Part shown: positions 26,885-36,424 of the stretch, one piece after another
Layout of the letters: the number at the start of each line of letters is the position of its first letter
Position numbering within the stretch: the stretch's first letter is position 1
NCBI GenBank assembly: GCA_963693035.2
Contig: CAXMMQ010000004.1
Coordinates: 124,001-188,000, forward strand
Reading direction: 5' to 3'
Origin: Lichenicoccus sp963693035
GTDB lineage: Bacteria; Pseudomonadota; Alphaproteobacteria; Acetobacterales; Acetobacteraceae
Length of the DNA stretch: 64,000 nucleotides
Made by a program: the position numbers and the translations under genes
Notes under the pieces: generated by a model
What the model was told of the DNA's origin: nothing
Databases searched by the model: none
What the model saw: only the letters and a program-made list of their open reading frames with translations

Positions 26885-27855
26885 ACCGCGCGCCGCTGGC
26901 GGAGCTGAGCGGGATCGGCGTGCGCTACCGCAAGGGCGGCGACGTGCGCCACGGCCTGATCGAAATCGATCTCGCGGTCGCTGCCGGCGAGACGCTCGCC
27001 ATCATCGGCGAGTCCGGTTGCGGCAAGAGCACCCTGGGCCGCGTGCTGCTGCGCCTGCAGGAGCCAACCGAGGGCGATGTCCGGTATCGCGGCGAGAGCC
27101 TGCTCGCCTTGAAGCCGCACGCGATGCGCCGGCGCCGGCAGGCAATGCAGATGATCTTCCAGGACCCACTCGCTTCGCTCAATCCGCGCATGACCGTGGG
27201 AGAGACGCTGGGTGAACCGCTCATGGTGCACCGCCTGGCGCGACGCTGGCGTGACACCGTTGAACCGGTAGCCGCGGCGATGCGCCGGGTGGGCCTCGAT
27301 CCCGCCACGGTGCGCCGCTTCCCGCACCAGTTCTCCGGCGGCCAGCGCCAGCGTATCGCCATTGCACGCGCCACCATGGCAGGCGCCGAACTGATCGTCG
27401 CTGACGAGCCGCTTGCCTCGCTCGACATCACCATCCAGAGCCAGATCCTGGGGCTCTTCGAGGATATGCGTGCGCAAGGCGGCGTGACCTTCGTCTTCAT
27501 CAGCCATGATCTTCCGGTGGTCAGCCAGACGGCCGACCGCGTAGTGGTGATGCTGGGCGGGCGTATCGTCGAAGATGGAGCGCCACGCGCGGTCTTCCGC
27601 GAGCCCGCGCATCCGTACACACAGGCCCTGGTCGATGCGGTTCCGGTGCCGGATCCGGATGCCGCCCGGCGCCGCCAGGAACGTCCCGCCGCGGCCGTCG
27701 CGCACGGCACCCCCGCACGCCCGGACCTGTGCCCGTTCGCACCGCGCTGCCCGCACCTGCTGCCCGCCTGCACGCACACGATGCCGCCGCTTCGGCATGT
27801 CGCCCCCGGCCGTAGGGCGGCGTGCTGGCTGCACGGAGATTGGAGCCCGCCATGA
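26881..27855 (+). CDS. ABC transporter ATP-binding protein (DppF type)
   Basis: 324 residues, ATG 26881 overlapping the previous stop. Walker A GESGCGKST, Q-loop MIFQDPLASLNPRM, signature FSGGQRQRIAIARA, Walker B LIVADEPLASLD, and a C-terminal CPFAPRCPHLLPAC cluster. With DppB, C, D and the binding protein it makes a complete importer. Confidence 0.95.
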   Translation: MNRAPLAELSGIGVRYRKGGDVRHGLIEIDLAVAAGETLAIIGESGCGKSTLGRVLLRLQEPTEGDVRYRGESLLALKPHAMRRRRQAMQMIFQDPLASLNPRMTVGETLGEPLMVHRLARRWRDTVEPVAAAMRRVGLDPATVRRFPHQFSGGQRQRIAIARATMAGAELIVADEPLASLDITIQSQILGLFEDMRAQGGVTFVFISHDLPVVSQTADRVVVMLGGRIVEDGAPRAVFREPAHPYTQALVDAVPVPDPDAARRRQERPAAAVAHGTPARPDLCPFAPRCPHLLPACTHTMPPLRHVAPGRRAACWLHGDWSPP

Positions 27856-28577
27856 ACCTGTCGCCCCGGATTGCCATCCTCAATCCCAACACCACACTCG
27901 CCTTTACCGAGCGGCTCGCCGCCGCTGGCCGCGGCCTCGCCGCCTCGGGAACCACGGTGGTTGCGCGATCGCCCGCGCGCGGCACGCCATCGGTCGAGTG
28001 CCACGTCGACGAGGCGATCGCGACCCTCGGCCTCATCGGCCTTGCCAGCGAGGAGGAGGCGCTCGGCACCGACGCCTACGTGATCGCCTGCTTTGGCGAC
28101 ACCGGCCTCGAGGCGGTGCGCGAAACGGTCACCGGGCCGGTGGTCGGCATGACCGAGGCGGCCCTGCATGCGGCGATGATCGTCGCTCCGTTCTTTTCGA
28201 TCGTGACACTGCCGCCGCGCACCATTGTGCACGCGGAGCGGGTGGTGCACAGCCACGGCCTTGGGCATCGCTGCCGGCGCGTCAGGGCGATCGATGTCGA
28301 TGTCGACGACTGCGTGGATCTCGATCCGGAACTGCTCGCGATGATGATCGCGGAGTCCCGCCGCGCGCTGGACGAGGACGGCGCGGAAGCCATCATCCTC
28401 GGCTGTGCCGGACTGTCGGCACTGGTGGCCCCGATGCGCGAATGTCTCGGCGTTCCGGTCGTCGAGGGCGTCGGCGTCGCCTTGAAGATCGCGGAAGCGC
28501 TGGTCGCAAACGGTCTCGCCACCTCGAAGCGCTCATCCTACGCCACGCCGCCGCGATGCCCGGAGGATCTGCCATGA
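27852..28577 (+). CDS. Asp/Glu/hydantoin racemase family protein
   Basis: 241 residues, ATGA overlap with dppF. Start RIAILNPNTT is the family hallmark; the two catalytic cysteines are visible at Cys80 (IACFGDTGLEA) and Cys185 (IILGCAGLSAL). Members racemise hydantoins, Asp/Glu or allantoin without cofactor. Placed between an importer and an amidohydrolase, it fits hydantoin- or ureide-type intermediates. Confidence 0.87.
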   Translation: MNLSPRIAILNPNTTLAFTERLAAAGRGLAASGTTVVARSPARGTPSVECHVDEAIATLGLIGLASEEEALGTDAYVIACFGDTGLEAVRETVTGPVVGMTEAALHAAMIVAPFFSIVTLPPRTIVHAERVVHSHGLGHRCRRVRAIDVDVDDCVDLDPELLAMMIAESRRALDEDGAEAIILGCAGLSALVAPMRECLGVPVVEGVGVALKIAEALVANGLATSKRSSYATPPRCPEDLP

Positions 28578-30097
28578 CCATCCTGTTCCGCCATGCGACG
28601 CTGCGCAGCGGCGCGCCCGGACGTCCTGCGCTCGAGCAGGCGGATATCCGGGTCGACGGCAGGATGATCTCGAGCGTCGCGCCGGCCGGCAGCCTGGTGC
28701 CGGATGCCGATGCTCGGGTCATCGAAGCGAGCGGTCATCTGGTGATGCCCGGCCTGATCAACGGACATTTTCACTCGCCGGTAAACCATCTGAAGGGCTC
28801 GCTGGACAGTCTGCCGCTCGAGCTGTTCATGCTCTATGAGAGCCCCGGCCTGCCCGGCCTGCTGCCATCGCCGCGTTGGGCCTACGTGCGCACGATGCTG
28901 GCGGCTGCCGAGATGCTGAAATGCGGCGTCACCGCGGTGCAGGACGACGCCTTCCTGGTTCCCACTCCGACCAACGACATCATCGACGCGGTGCTCCAGG
29001 CCTATGCCGACAGCGGCATCCGCGCGCGCGTCGCCCTCGACCAGTCGGATCTGCCGGAAATCGGCAAGCTGCCGTTTCTGGGCGAGATGGTGCCACCGGG
29101 GTTGCGGGCGGCCCTCGAGGCGCCTCCGGAGGCGCATGCCGAGCAACTCCTGGCCAGCTACGATCACCTGATCGGCCGCTGGCACGGCCAGCATGACGGC
29201 CGGCTGCAGGCAGCCGTGTCGTGCTCGGCGCCGCAACGCGTCACCGATCCGTACATCCAGGCCCTGGATGCGCTGTCGCGGCGTCTAGACCTGCCGTTCT
29301 ATATCCACATCCTGGAAACGCGGACCCAGCGCGTCCTGGGCCAGCAGCGCGGCGGCTCGCTGCTGCAGGAAGTATATCGACGCGGCGTGCTCTCCGAGCG
29401 CATGAACATCATCCACGCGGTCTGGATGGACGACTCCGATCTCGACCGGATCGCGGCGTCCGGCGCCACCGTCGCGCACAACCCGATCAGCAACCTCCGG
29501 CTGGGCAGCGGGATCATGCCGTTCCGGCGGCTGCGGGAGCGCGGCATTCCGATCTGCCTCGGATCCGACGAGGCGATTGCCGACGACAGCGTCAACATGT
29601 GGGGCGTCGCCAAGATGGCCGGCCTGATCCACAACATTGCCGATCCAGACTACCGGCGCTGGCCGCGCGCGGCCGAGGTGCTCGAGTGCCTGACCCATGG
29701 CGGCGCCCACGCCATGCGGGCCGGTGACCGGATCGGACAGATCGCGCCGGGCTTCGAGGCCGACCTCATCATGCTCGACCTCGACACGCCCGCCTTCACG
29801 CCTCTCAACGACATCGACCGGCAGCTGGTCTATTGCGAAAACGGCGCCTCGGTGCGCCTGACCATGGTGGCCGGGCAGATCGTCATGCAGGATGACACGC
29901 TGATCGGGCTGGACGAGCGGGCACTGCGCGCGGAAGCGCGGGTGCTTGCCACCGAGCAGGACGGCGCCGCACAGACCGCGCAGGCCGCCGAACCCTGGCT
30001 TGCCTATTACCGGGACATGTATCTGCGCACTGCGGCCACCGACGTCGGCATGATGCGCTGGGTACCCGCAACCGACCATGGAGGCCCGACATGCTGA
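28574..30097 (+). CDS. Metal-dependent amidohydrolase (AtzB/TrzA/guanine-deaminase superfamily)
   Basis: 507 residues, ATGA overlap with the racemase gene. Amidohydrolase metal ligands are visible: GHFHSP (His65, His67), His245 in YIHILET, His281 in NIIHAVWM and Asp332 in GSDEA. The C-terminal MLDLDTPAFTPLND segment is that of the cytosine/guanine deaminase-type group, which includes the s-triazine hydrolases AtzB, TrzA and TrzN. Likely a hydrolytic deamination of an N-heterocycle; the true substrate is open. Confidence 0.85.
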   Translation: MTILFRHATLRSGAPGRPALEQADIRVDGRMISSVAPAGSLVPDADARVIEASGHLVMPGLINGHFHSPVNHLKGSLDSLPLELFMLYESPGLPGLLPSPRWAYVRTMLAAAEMLKCGVTAVQDDAFLVPTPTNDIIDAVLQAYADSGIRARVALDQSDLPEIGKLPFLGEMVPPGLRAALEAPPEAHAEQLLASYDHLIGRWHGQHDGRLQAAVSCSAPQRVTDPYIQALDALSRRLDLPFYIHILETRTQRVLGQQRGGSLLQEVYRRGVLSERMNIIHAVWMDDSDLDRIAASGATVAHNPISNLRLGSGIMPFRRLRERGIPICLGSDEAIADDSVNMWGVAKMAGLIHNIADPDYRRWPRAAEVLECLTHGGAHAMRAGDRIGQIAPGFEADLIMLDLDTPAFTPLNDIDRQLVYCENGASVRLTMVAGQIVMQDDTLIGLDERALRAEARVLATEQDGAAQTAQAAEPWLAYYRDMYLRTAATDVGMMRWVPATDHGGPTC

Positions 30098-30999
30098 AAC
30101 CGAACGGCGCCCTGAAGCAGCATGGCCGCTACGGCTACACGCCGATCACCCAGCGTCCGGAGTTCGCGTGGCCCGGCGGCGCGCGGCTTGCGGTCTATGT
30201 AGCGCTCGGTGTCGAAACCTACGATTTCGGCGAAGGCATCGTGGAGAACCTGGTGCCGGGCGGGGTCACCGCGCATGATGTGCTGAACACGTCCTGGCGC
30301 GAGTACGGCAACCGGGTCGGCGCCTGGCGTGTGCTGGATGCGATGCAGAGCCTCAGCCTGCCGCTGACCGTGCTGCTCAATACCGCCGCCTATGACGAGG
30401 CGCCGCAGTTGATGGCGGCATTCCGCGCGGCTGGGTGCGAGATCGTGGCGCACGGGCGGTCGAACTCCGACACCATGGCGGGGATGCACCCGGACGAGGA
30501 GCGTGCCTATATCGCGGCAGTCACGGACGCGATCAATGCCCAGGAAGGCCAGCCGCCGGCCGGCTGGGCCAGTCCCTGGATCGCCGAGACACCGACCACG
30601 CCCGACACTCTGCAGGAGGCCGGATACCGCTACCTGCTGGACTGGTGCATGGACGACCAGCCGTGCTGGCTGCGCACGCGCGGTGGCCGACTCCTGTCGG
30701 TGCCCTACTCGCAGGAAATCAACGACAGCTCGACCATCATCGGCCGAATGGCGAGCGCCAGCAGCTTTGCCGAGATGATCGTCGACCAGTTCGACGAGCT
30801 GCTCGCCAACGCGCAGGATCACGACCAGCCGCTGGTGATGAACGTCATCCTGCACAGCTTCATCGCCGGGCAGCCGTTCCGGCTCCGCCAGATCAGGCGC
30901 GCGCTCGCACATATCGCGGCGCAGCAGGAGGTCGCCTGGCTCACCACGCCGGGCAGGATCGCGGCCTTCATCGAAAGCGACCTCGACCGCGCGGTGTAA
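30091..30999 (+). CDS. Polysaccharide-deacetylase-fold protein (PuuE allantoinase-like)
   Basis: 302 residues, overlapping the amidohydrolase gene by seven bases. Starts with GRYGYTPITQRPEFAWPGGARLAVYVALGVETYDFGEG, typical of the PuuE-like group; then EIVAHGRSNSDTMAGM and the C-terminal LTTPGRIAAF. Classical metal-binding DHxxH is absent, as in metal-independent PuuE allantoinases, which open hydantoin-type rings. Suggested role: hydrolysis of a cyclic ureide. Confidence 0.82.
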   Translation: MLKPNGALKQHGRYGYTPITQRPEFAWPGGARLAVYVALGVETYDFGEGIVENLVPGGVTAHDVLNTSWREYGNRVGAWRVLDAMQSLSLPLTVLLNTAAYDEAPQLMAAFRAAGCEIVAHGRSNSDTMAGMHPDEERAYIAAVTDAINAQEGQPPAGWASPWIAETPTTPDTLQEAGYRYLLDWCMDDQPCWLRTRGGRLLSVPYSQEINDSSTIIGRMASASSFAEMIVDQFDELLANAQDHDQPLVMNVILHSFIAGQPFRLRQIRRALAHIAAQQEVAWLTTPGRIAAFIESDLDRAV

Positions 31000-31300
31000 A
31001 GCGGCGAAACCGGACTCTCTTTCGAAGCTCTTGGAAAGGAAAAGTTGGGCGTGTCGCTGTCGTCTTCCGCAAGCCTGCGAAAAAGATTGACCGATCTGGG
31101 GCATTCCAACGCCAGATCCCCGTTTCCTTAGGAAGACGGTTCCACAATGCGCCTGAAAATCGATCGCGTTGCCGCACTTCTGAGCAACCAGCAGAGCGCC
31201 CTTCGAATTTCTTTCATTGCTCGTAAATCGAAGAATTGTTCTATTTGTTCTCCGTAACGGCACCGAACAACGTGCCTCGGCCGACGGAGGATTTGCCGTA
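31000..31300. promoter_or_regulatory. Spacer before TonB receptor 3 with TTCGAA-type repeats
   Basis: No gene seen. It holds TTTCGAAG at 31020-31027, TTCGAA at 31202-31207 and TCGAAGAATTG at 31228-31238, resembling the elements around deoR. It probably holds the promoter of the receptor-importer operon, perhaps under the same DeoR protein. Confidence 0.4.
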
Positions 31301-33700
31301 ATGCGCATCTGCAACAGAATAGGCGCTCTTGGCTGCCTGACCTTGCTCGGCACGACGGCATTTTCGCCGGCCTGGGCGCAGGGCACGACGGCAACCGGCA
31401 CCGGAGAGCCAGCTGCAACGACCAGGTCCCCTGCCGAAAAACCGGTTGCAAACGGCAAGGCGGAATCGGCCCAGCTCGAGGAGGTCGTGGTCACCGCCAA
31501 CAAGCGGCGCGAGAACTCGCGCAAGATCCCCGGAAGCATCGGCGTCATCAATGGACGCGACCTCATCGCCCGCCACATCGAGAACTACGAGGACATCACG
31601 CGGTCGCTGCCCGGTGTCTCCTTCGCCGCCCATAACGGTCCGGGTCAGGACAACATCTCGATCCGCGGGGTGAGTTCGACCGTCGGCAATCCGACCGTCG
31701 GCATCTATCTGGACGAGGTCCCGATCATCACCCAGAACGGCTACGAGGGCATGGCCCAGCCGCGCATCCTCGATATCGACCGGCTGGAAGTCCTGCGTGG
31801 TCCGCAAGGCACGCTCTATGGCGCCAGCTCGGAAGGCGGCACCATCCGGTTTCTGACCAACCAGCCGGACCTCGACAATTTCGGCGCCCTCATCGACTCC
31901 GACCTGTCCGGCACCTATCGCGGCGGCTTCAATTCCGACCAGCGGGTCACCCTCAACGCGCCTGTCGTCAAGGACAAGCTGGCGATCCGCATCGCAGGCG
32001 AGCTGCTCGACAACAGTGGCTGGATCAACAACGAGGCGCTGAACGGAACGCCGCAGAAACATGGCACCAACTATGAGCGCACCGGTGTCATGCATCTCAG
32101 CGCCAAGTGGCAGCCGACCGACGACCTCACCATCACGCCGTCCTTCTTCTACCAGAACCTCTACGACGGCGACTCGCCCAACTTCTTCGAGAACGACGGC
32201 CTCTACGATCAGACCAAGCAGGTCAGGGAGACAATCCATGACACGATGTATCTGCCGAGCCTCACGATCCACAAGGGCGTCGGTGACTTCGCGGACCTGA
32301 CCTCGGTGACCGGCCTGTTCCAGCGCAACATCGACCGCTATGCCGACGGCACGGATTTCAACAGCACGGCGATCGCACAATTCTTCCTCGATCCCGCCTT
32401 CCCGCAGAACCAGGCGGTCAACGACTCGGTGCTCGGGAACGTCGCCTCCCCGGTCCTTTTCCAGGATCGCTTCAGGACCCTGACCCAGGAAGTCAGGCTC
32501 GCATCCAAGGCGCAGCAGCGCCTGCGCTGGGTCCTCGGCTTCTTCTACTCGGACCAGTACTGGACGCACTACGACTACGAGACGGCACCCGGCTTCAGCT
32601 CGGACTTCGAGAAGATCTACGGCGAGAATATCAACGATTCGATCCTTGGGCAGCCGGGCAATCCGCATCTCTGGGACAACGACCTGGTCTGGACGGTGTA
32701 CGACCATAACGACATCACCCAGTATGCCGGGTTCGGCCAGGTCGATTACGACATCACGCCGCGGCTGCATGTCGGCTTCGGCGAGCGCTACGTCTACGCG
32801 CACGAGACCTTCAGCGAGACCGGTGGCGGGTTTTTTGACCTCGGAGGCGCCGGCACTACGCCCGGAAGGCCGTACAGGCAATCGGCGAGCTTTTCCGCGC
32901 CCACGCCCAAGTTCACCGCCACCTTCGACCTCAGCCCGCACACCAGCCTCTATGCGACGATCGCCAAGGGCTTCCGCCTCGGCGGCGCCACCACGCCGAA
33001 CACCAACGTCTCCTGCGTCGCCGGACTAGGCCAGCTCGGCTTCTCCAACGCTCCCTCCACCTACGGATCGGACCAGCTCTGGAGCTACGAGGCCGGCTTC
33101 AAGTCGCTGCTGCTGCACAACACGCTGTCGATCAACGCGGCAGGCTACTACATCGACTGGTCCCGCATCCAGCAGACCATCACCATCCCGATCTGTGGCG
33201 GCGCCTTCAACTACAATGTCGGCGATGCCGTGGCCTATGGTGGCGAGGTCGAGATGCGCTACCGGCCGCCGAGCATCCCCGGGCTGACGATCGGTGCCAA
33301 CGCCGGTGCCGAGCATGCCACCATCACCAGCACGATCAACGCGCAGACCGCGGCGGTTGGCGAGAACGTGCTGTTCACGCCGAGCTGGAGCGCTTCGGCG
33401 ACGATCAGCTATTATCACGACCTTTCGCGTTCCGTGACCGGTTTTGTGAAGGCGGACTACGACTGGGTTGGCCCGTCGAACGGCAGCTTCACGGTAACCG
33501 ATCCGAATTTCCGCGATCCGGCCTACGGTGTGCTGAACGCCAGCGCCGGGGTCGAGTTCAAGGGGTGGGAGACGTCGGTCTATGCGCAGAACCTCCTCGA
33601 CAACACCACCATCATCCAACGCCCGATCATCAACTCGGTGGTCGAGGCCTACACCTTGCGTCCCTTGACGATCGGCGTACACCTCACGAAGCGGTTCTGA
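31301..33700 (+). CDS. TonB-dependent receptor 3
   Basis: 799 residues from ATG 31301, with CGGAGG ten bases upstream. Signal peptide ending near SPAWAQ, TonB-box region LEEVVVTANKRRENSRK, plug with LEVLRGPQGTLYGASSEGGTIRF, barrel ending in terminal Phe (TKRF). It belongs to the same group as receptor 4 at 53988 and differs from receptors 1 and 2. Its stop overlaps the start of an ABC permease (TGATG), which ties outer- and inner-membrane uptake into one operon. Confidence 0.93.
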   Translation: MRICNRIGALGCLTLLGTTAFSPAWAQGTTATGTGEPAATTRSPAEKPVANGKAESAQLEEVVVTANKRRENSRKIPGSIGVINGRDLIARHIENYEDITRSLPGVSFAAHNGPGQDNISIRGVSSTVGNPTVGIYLDEVPIITQNGYEGMAQPRILDIDRLEVLRGPQGTLYGASSEGGTIRFLTNQPDLDNFGALIDSDLSGTYRGGFNSDQRVTLNAPVVKDKLAIRIAGELLDNSGWINNEALNGTPQKHGTNYERTGVMHLSAKWQPTDDLTITPSFFYQNLYDGDSPNFFENDGLYDQTKQVRETIHDTMYLPSLTIHKGVGDFADLTSVTGLFQRNIDRYADGTDFNSTAIAQFFLDPAFPQNQAVNDSVLGNVASPVLFQDRFRTLTQEVRLASKAQQRLRWVLGFFYSDQYWTHYDYETAPGFSSDFEKIYGENINDSILGQPGNPHLWDNDLVWTVYDHNDITQYAGFGQVDYDITPRLHVGFGERYVYAHETFSETGGGFFDLGGAGTTPGRPYRQSASFSAPTPKFTATFDLSPHTSLYATIAKGFRLGGATTPNTNVSCVAGLGQLGFSNAPSTYGSDQLWSYEAGFKSLLLHNTLSINAAGYYIDWSRIQQTITIPICGGAFNYNVGDAVAYGGEVEMRYRPPSIPGLTIGANAGAEHATITSTINAQTAAVGENVLFTPSWSASATISYYHDLSRSVTGFVKADYDWVGPSNGSFTVTDPNFRDPAYGVLNASAGVEFKGWETSVYAQNLLDNTTIIQRPIINSVVEAYTLRPLTIGVHLTKRF

Positions 33701-34563
33701 TGCAGCTTCGGCGTCCGCTCGCGGCCGGACCGCTCATCACGTGGGCGGTCGGCGCGTCGTGGGCGGTGATCGTGCTGACCCCGCTGCTCACGGGAGTCGG
33801 CCTGTCGGTTCTGCGGCATCGTGGCTTTCGCATCGTCTGGTCGCTCACCACCAGGAACTATGTTGACCTGCTGGAGACCGGGCGCATCGGCGTGATCCTG
33901 CACACGGCGGCCATGGCAGCTCTGGTCAGCCTGACCTGCCTGGTCTGCGGGTTCCCGCTTGCCGTGTGGCTCGCCAAGCGGGCACCCGGCTGGGCGGCGC
34001 AACTGGTCTGGATGTGCCTGACCTTGCCGTTCTTTCTTGATCCGTCCGCGCGGACCCTGGTCTTGCGTCTGGTGTTGGGCACCAACGGACTGGTCAATGG
34101 CGCGCTGCTTGCAACCCATGTCGTGGTTGTTCCGCAGCGGTGGTTTCTCTTCGATGATCTCGCAATATGGCTCGGCCTGGTCGGCCCCTATTTCCCGAAC
34201 ATGGTGTGGCCGATCGCCTTGTCGCTGATGCTGATCGACGACGGCCTGATCGACGCCAGTCACGACCTCGGCGCCGGCCAGTGGGAGACGCTTCGCCTGG
34301 TGCTGCTGCCACTCGCCGCGCCGGGCCTGCTCGGCGGGCTGGTGATGACCTTCATCCCGGCCCTCGGCGATAGCGTGGTGCCGGACCTGCTCGGCGGCGG
34401 CCGGCACGAATATCTGGCGGACTCCATCTTTTCGCTGTCCACGGCGATGAACTATGCCGGTGCCTCCGCGATGGCGACCATCGTGTTCACGCTGCTCGGC
34501 CTGTCATGCCTGCCGGTCATGCTGCTGCGCCGGCGCGTCGTGCTCCGGCAGGCCGGCGCGTGA
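33700..34563 (+). CDS. ABC transporter permease (PotB type)
   Basis: 287 residues, ATG 33700 sharing one base with the receptor stop. Six membrane segments, an EAA loop ASHDLGAGQWETLRLVLLPLAAPGL and PALGDSVVPDLLGG, as in spermidine/putrescine-type permeases. Confidence 0.92.
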   Translation: MQLRRPLAAGPLITWAVGASWAVIVLTPLLTGVGLSVLRHRGFRIVWSLTTRNYVDLLETGRIGVILHTAAMAALVSLTCLVCGFPLAVWLAKRAPGWAAQLVWMCLTLPFFLDPSARTLVLRLVLGTNGLVNGALLATHVVVVPQRWFLFDDLAIWLGLVGPYFPNMVWPIALSLMLIDDGLIDASHDLGAGQWETLRLVLLPLAAPGLLGGLVMTFIPALGDSVVPDLLGGGRHEYLADSIFSLSTAMNYAGASAMATIVFTLLGLSCLPVMLLRRRVVLRQAGA

Positions 34564-35357
34564 CTGACCGCGTGCTGCAAGGCGTGAGCCGCGTCTGCCT
34601 CGCGGGCGGCTTTGCGCTGACCGGGTTGATCTACGCACCGGTTGTCTGGCTGGCGATCCTGTCCGTCAGCGGCGATCCGCTGTCCGGATATCCTGGTGGC
34701 TGGTCGTTGCGTTGGTACGGAGCGCTTGCGCAGGACGGCAGCTGGACTGGCCCGATGCTCCGATCCATGGGCCTGGCGACAATCGTCTCCGCTCTCTGTG
34801 TCGCGATCGCACTGCCGGTCGGAAGGAGTCTCCCGCGACTGCGGCGTGGCCGCTCGTTGCTGGCTGCCGGCTTCCTGATCCCGCTCGGCGTTCCCGGGAC
34901 GGTCATGGGCCTGCTGCTGTTCACCTTCTATCGTGTCGTTCTCGGCGTGCGCATGGGGAACTGGTCGCTGGTGCTCGCCCACGTCGTGCTGGCGCTGCCG
35001 TTCGCCCTGATCGGGATGCTGATCGCTGTGAGCCGTTTCGATATTGGCCTGCTGGATGCTGCTGCCGATCTTGGCGCGTCGCCCTGGCGCCGCTTCCTCG
35101 ACATCGAGTGCCCGTTGCTGATGCCGGGCATTGTCAGCGCCGCCCTGTTCGGCTTCCTGCTCTCCTTTACCGAGCTGCCGCGCAGCCTGTTCGTGGCCGG
35201 CCCCTACCAGACGCTGCCGCTCTATATTTGGGCAGAGGCGTCGTCGCGCAGCGGGCATGTTCCGCTGATTTTCTGCCTCAACACGCTGATCACCCTCGTG
35301 AGCGCTAGCGCCGCCGCTTTCATGGTGCTCTCGCTCGGGCGAACAGGGCCGCGATGA
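34560..35357 (+). CDS. ABC transporter permease (PotC type)
   Basis: 265 residues from GTG 34560 in a GTGA overlap. Membrane segments and an EAA loop AAADLGASPWRRFLDIECPLLMPGI, then LLSFTELPRSLFVAGP. Partner of PotB. Confidence 0.91.
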   Translation: MTDRVLQGVSRVCLAGGFALTGLIYAPVVWLAILSVSGDPLSGYPGGWSLRWYGALAQDGSWTGPMLRSMGLATIVSALCVAIALPVGRSLPRLRRGRSLLAAGFLIPLGVPGTVMGLLLFTFYRVVLGVRMGNWSLVLAHVVLALPFALIGMLIAVSRFDIGLLDAAADLGASPWRRFLDIECPLLMPGIVSAALFGFLLSFTELPRSLFVAGPYQTLPLYIWAEASSRSGHVPLIFCLNTLITLVSASAAAFMVLSLGRTGPR

Positions 35358-36424
35358 GCTCCTTCCTGGAGGCCATCGGCATCAGCCTGGTTCGCGGCTC
35401 CGCAAATGCCTTGGAAAACGTCGATCTCACGGTCGAGAAGGGCGAGCTGTTGACCATCCTCGGCCCAAGCGGCTCTGGCAAGACCAGCCTGCTGCGTGTG
35501 CTGGGAGGCTTCGAGACGCCGCAGCGCGCGGACCGGCTGCGCATCGATGGCGAGGATATGCTGAAGCAGCCGCCGCACCGTCGGCCGGTGGCGACCGTGT
35601 TCCAGCATTACGCGCTCTTCCCGCATCTGCCGGTCGGTGCAAACGTCGAATACGGCCTGCGCGTCCGCAAGGTCTCGCGTGAGCAACGCCGCGCCCGGGC
35701 GCAACAGGCACTCGCTCTGCTGCACCTGGAGGGGAAATATGATCGGCGCATCGACGAGCTCAGTGGCGGGGAGCGCCAGCGTGTGGCGTTCGCGCGGGCA
35801 CTGGTGACCGAGCCGAAGATCCTTCTCCTCGATGAGCCGATGGGAGCACTGGATGAGCATCTGCGTAAGGCACTGGAGCAGGAGATCCGGACGCTCCAGC
35901 GCGACCTTGGCATGACGGTTATCCAGGTCACGCATGGGCGCGAGGAGGCCCTCTCGATGAGCGATCGTGTCGTCGTCATGAATCGCGGCCGCGTCGTGCA
36001 GACCGGTGCCCCGCGCGACATCTTCGACCGTCCGGCAACAAAGTTCGTCGCGGACTTCATGGGTCTGACCAACGTCCTCTTGGGGAGCGTCGTCCTTGGC
36101 GCCGCGCCGGACGCCGTCAGCCTGCAGACCGACGGTGGCCGGTTCGACGGCATCTGGAGCGGGTCGGCGCCGCCGTCGCAGGGTCAGCCGGCCTTCCTTG
36201 CCGTCCATCCCGAGCGTCTGCGCAGGACGATCACATGTTCAGGGAACAGCCTTACGGGCCGGTTGCGCGGCATGACCTATGCAGGGGTGGGTTGGATGGT
36301 CGACCTTGAAACCCCGGCGGGTCAGATCAGCGCCACCATCAGCAGGCACGACGCTTCGGAGGACATCATGACATTCACCTGGACTCCCGAGGACGGCCCG
36401 ATCGGTCCGGTCGACGTCGCATGA
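35354..36424 (+). CDS. ABC transporter ATP-binding protein (PotA type)
   Basis: 356 residues, ATGA overlap. Walker A GPSGSGKTS, Q-loop VFQHYALFPHL, signature LSGGERQRVAFARAL, Walker B ILLLDEPMGALD, switch His in THGREEAL, and a C-terminal TOBE domain. The usual THD is THG here. Energises the PotB/C pair. Confidence 0.94.
   Translation: MSSFLEAIGISLVRGSANALENVDLTVEKGELLTILGPSGSGKTSLLRVLGGFETPQRADRLRIDGEDMLKQPPHRRPVATVFQHYALFPHLPVGANVEYGLRVRKVSREQRRARAQQALALLHLEGKYDRRIDELSGGERQRVAFARALVTEPKILLLDEPMGALDEHLRKALEQEIRTLQRDLGMTVIQVTHGREEALSMSDRVVVMNRGRVVQTGAPRDIFDRPATKFVADFMGLTNVLLGSVVLGAAPDAVSLQTDGGRFDGIWSGSAPPSQGQPAFLAVHPERLRRTITCSGNSLTGRLRGMTYAGVGWMVDLETPAGQISATISRHDASEDIMTFTWTPEDGPIGPVDVA

Noticed and set aside
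31241..32941. 566-codon open frame on the - strand
   Set aside because: Antisense to TonB receptor 3, with an implausible Val/Asp/Glu/Arg composition and no domain.
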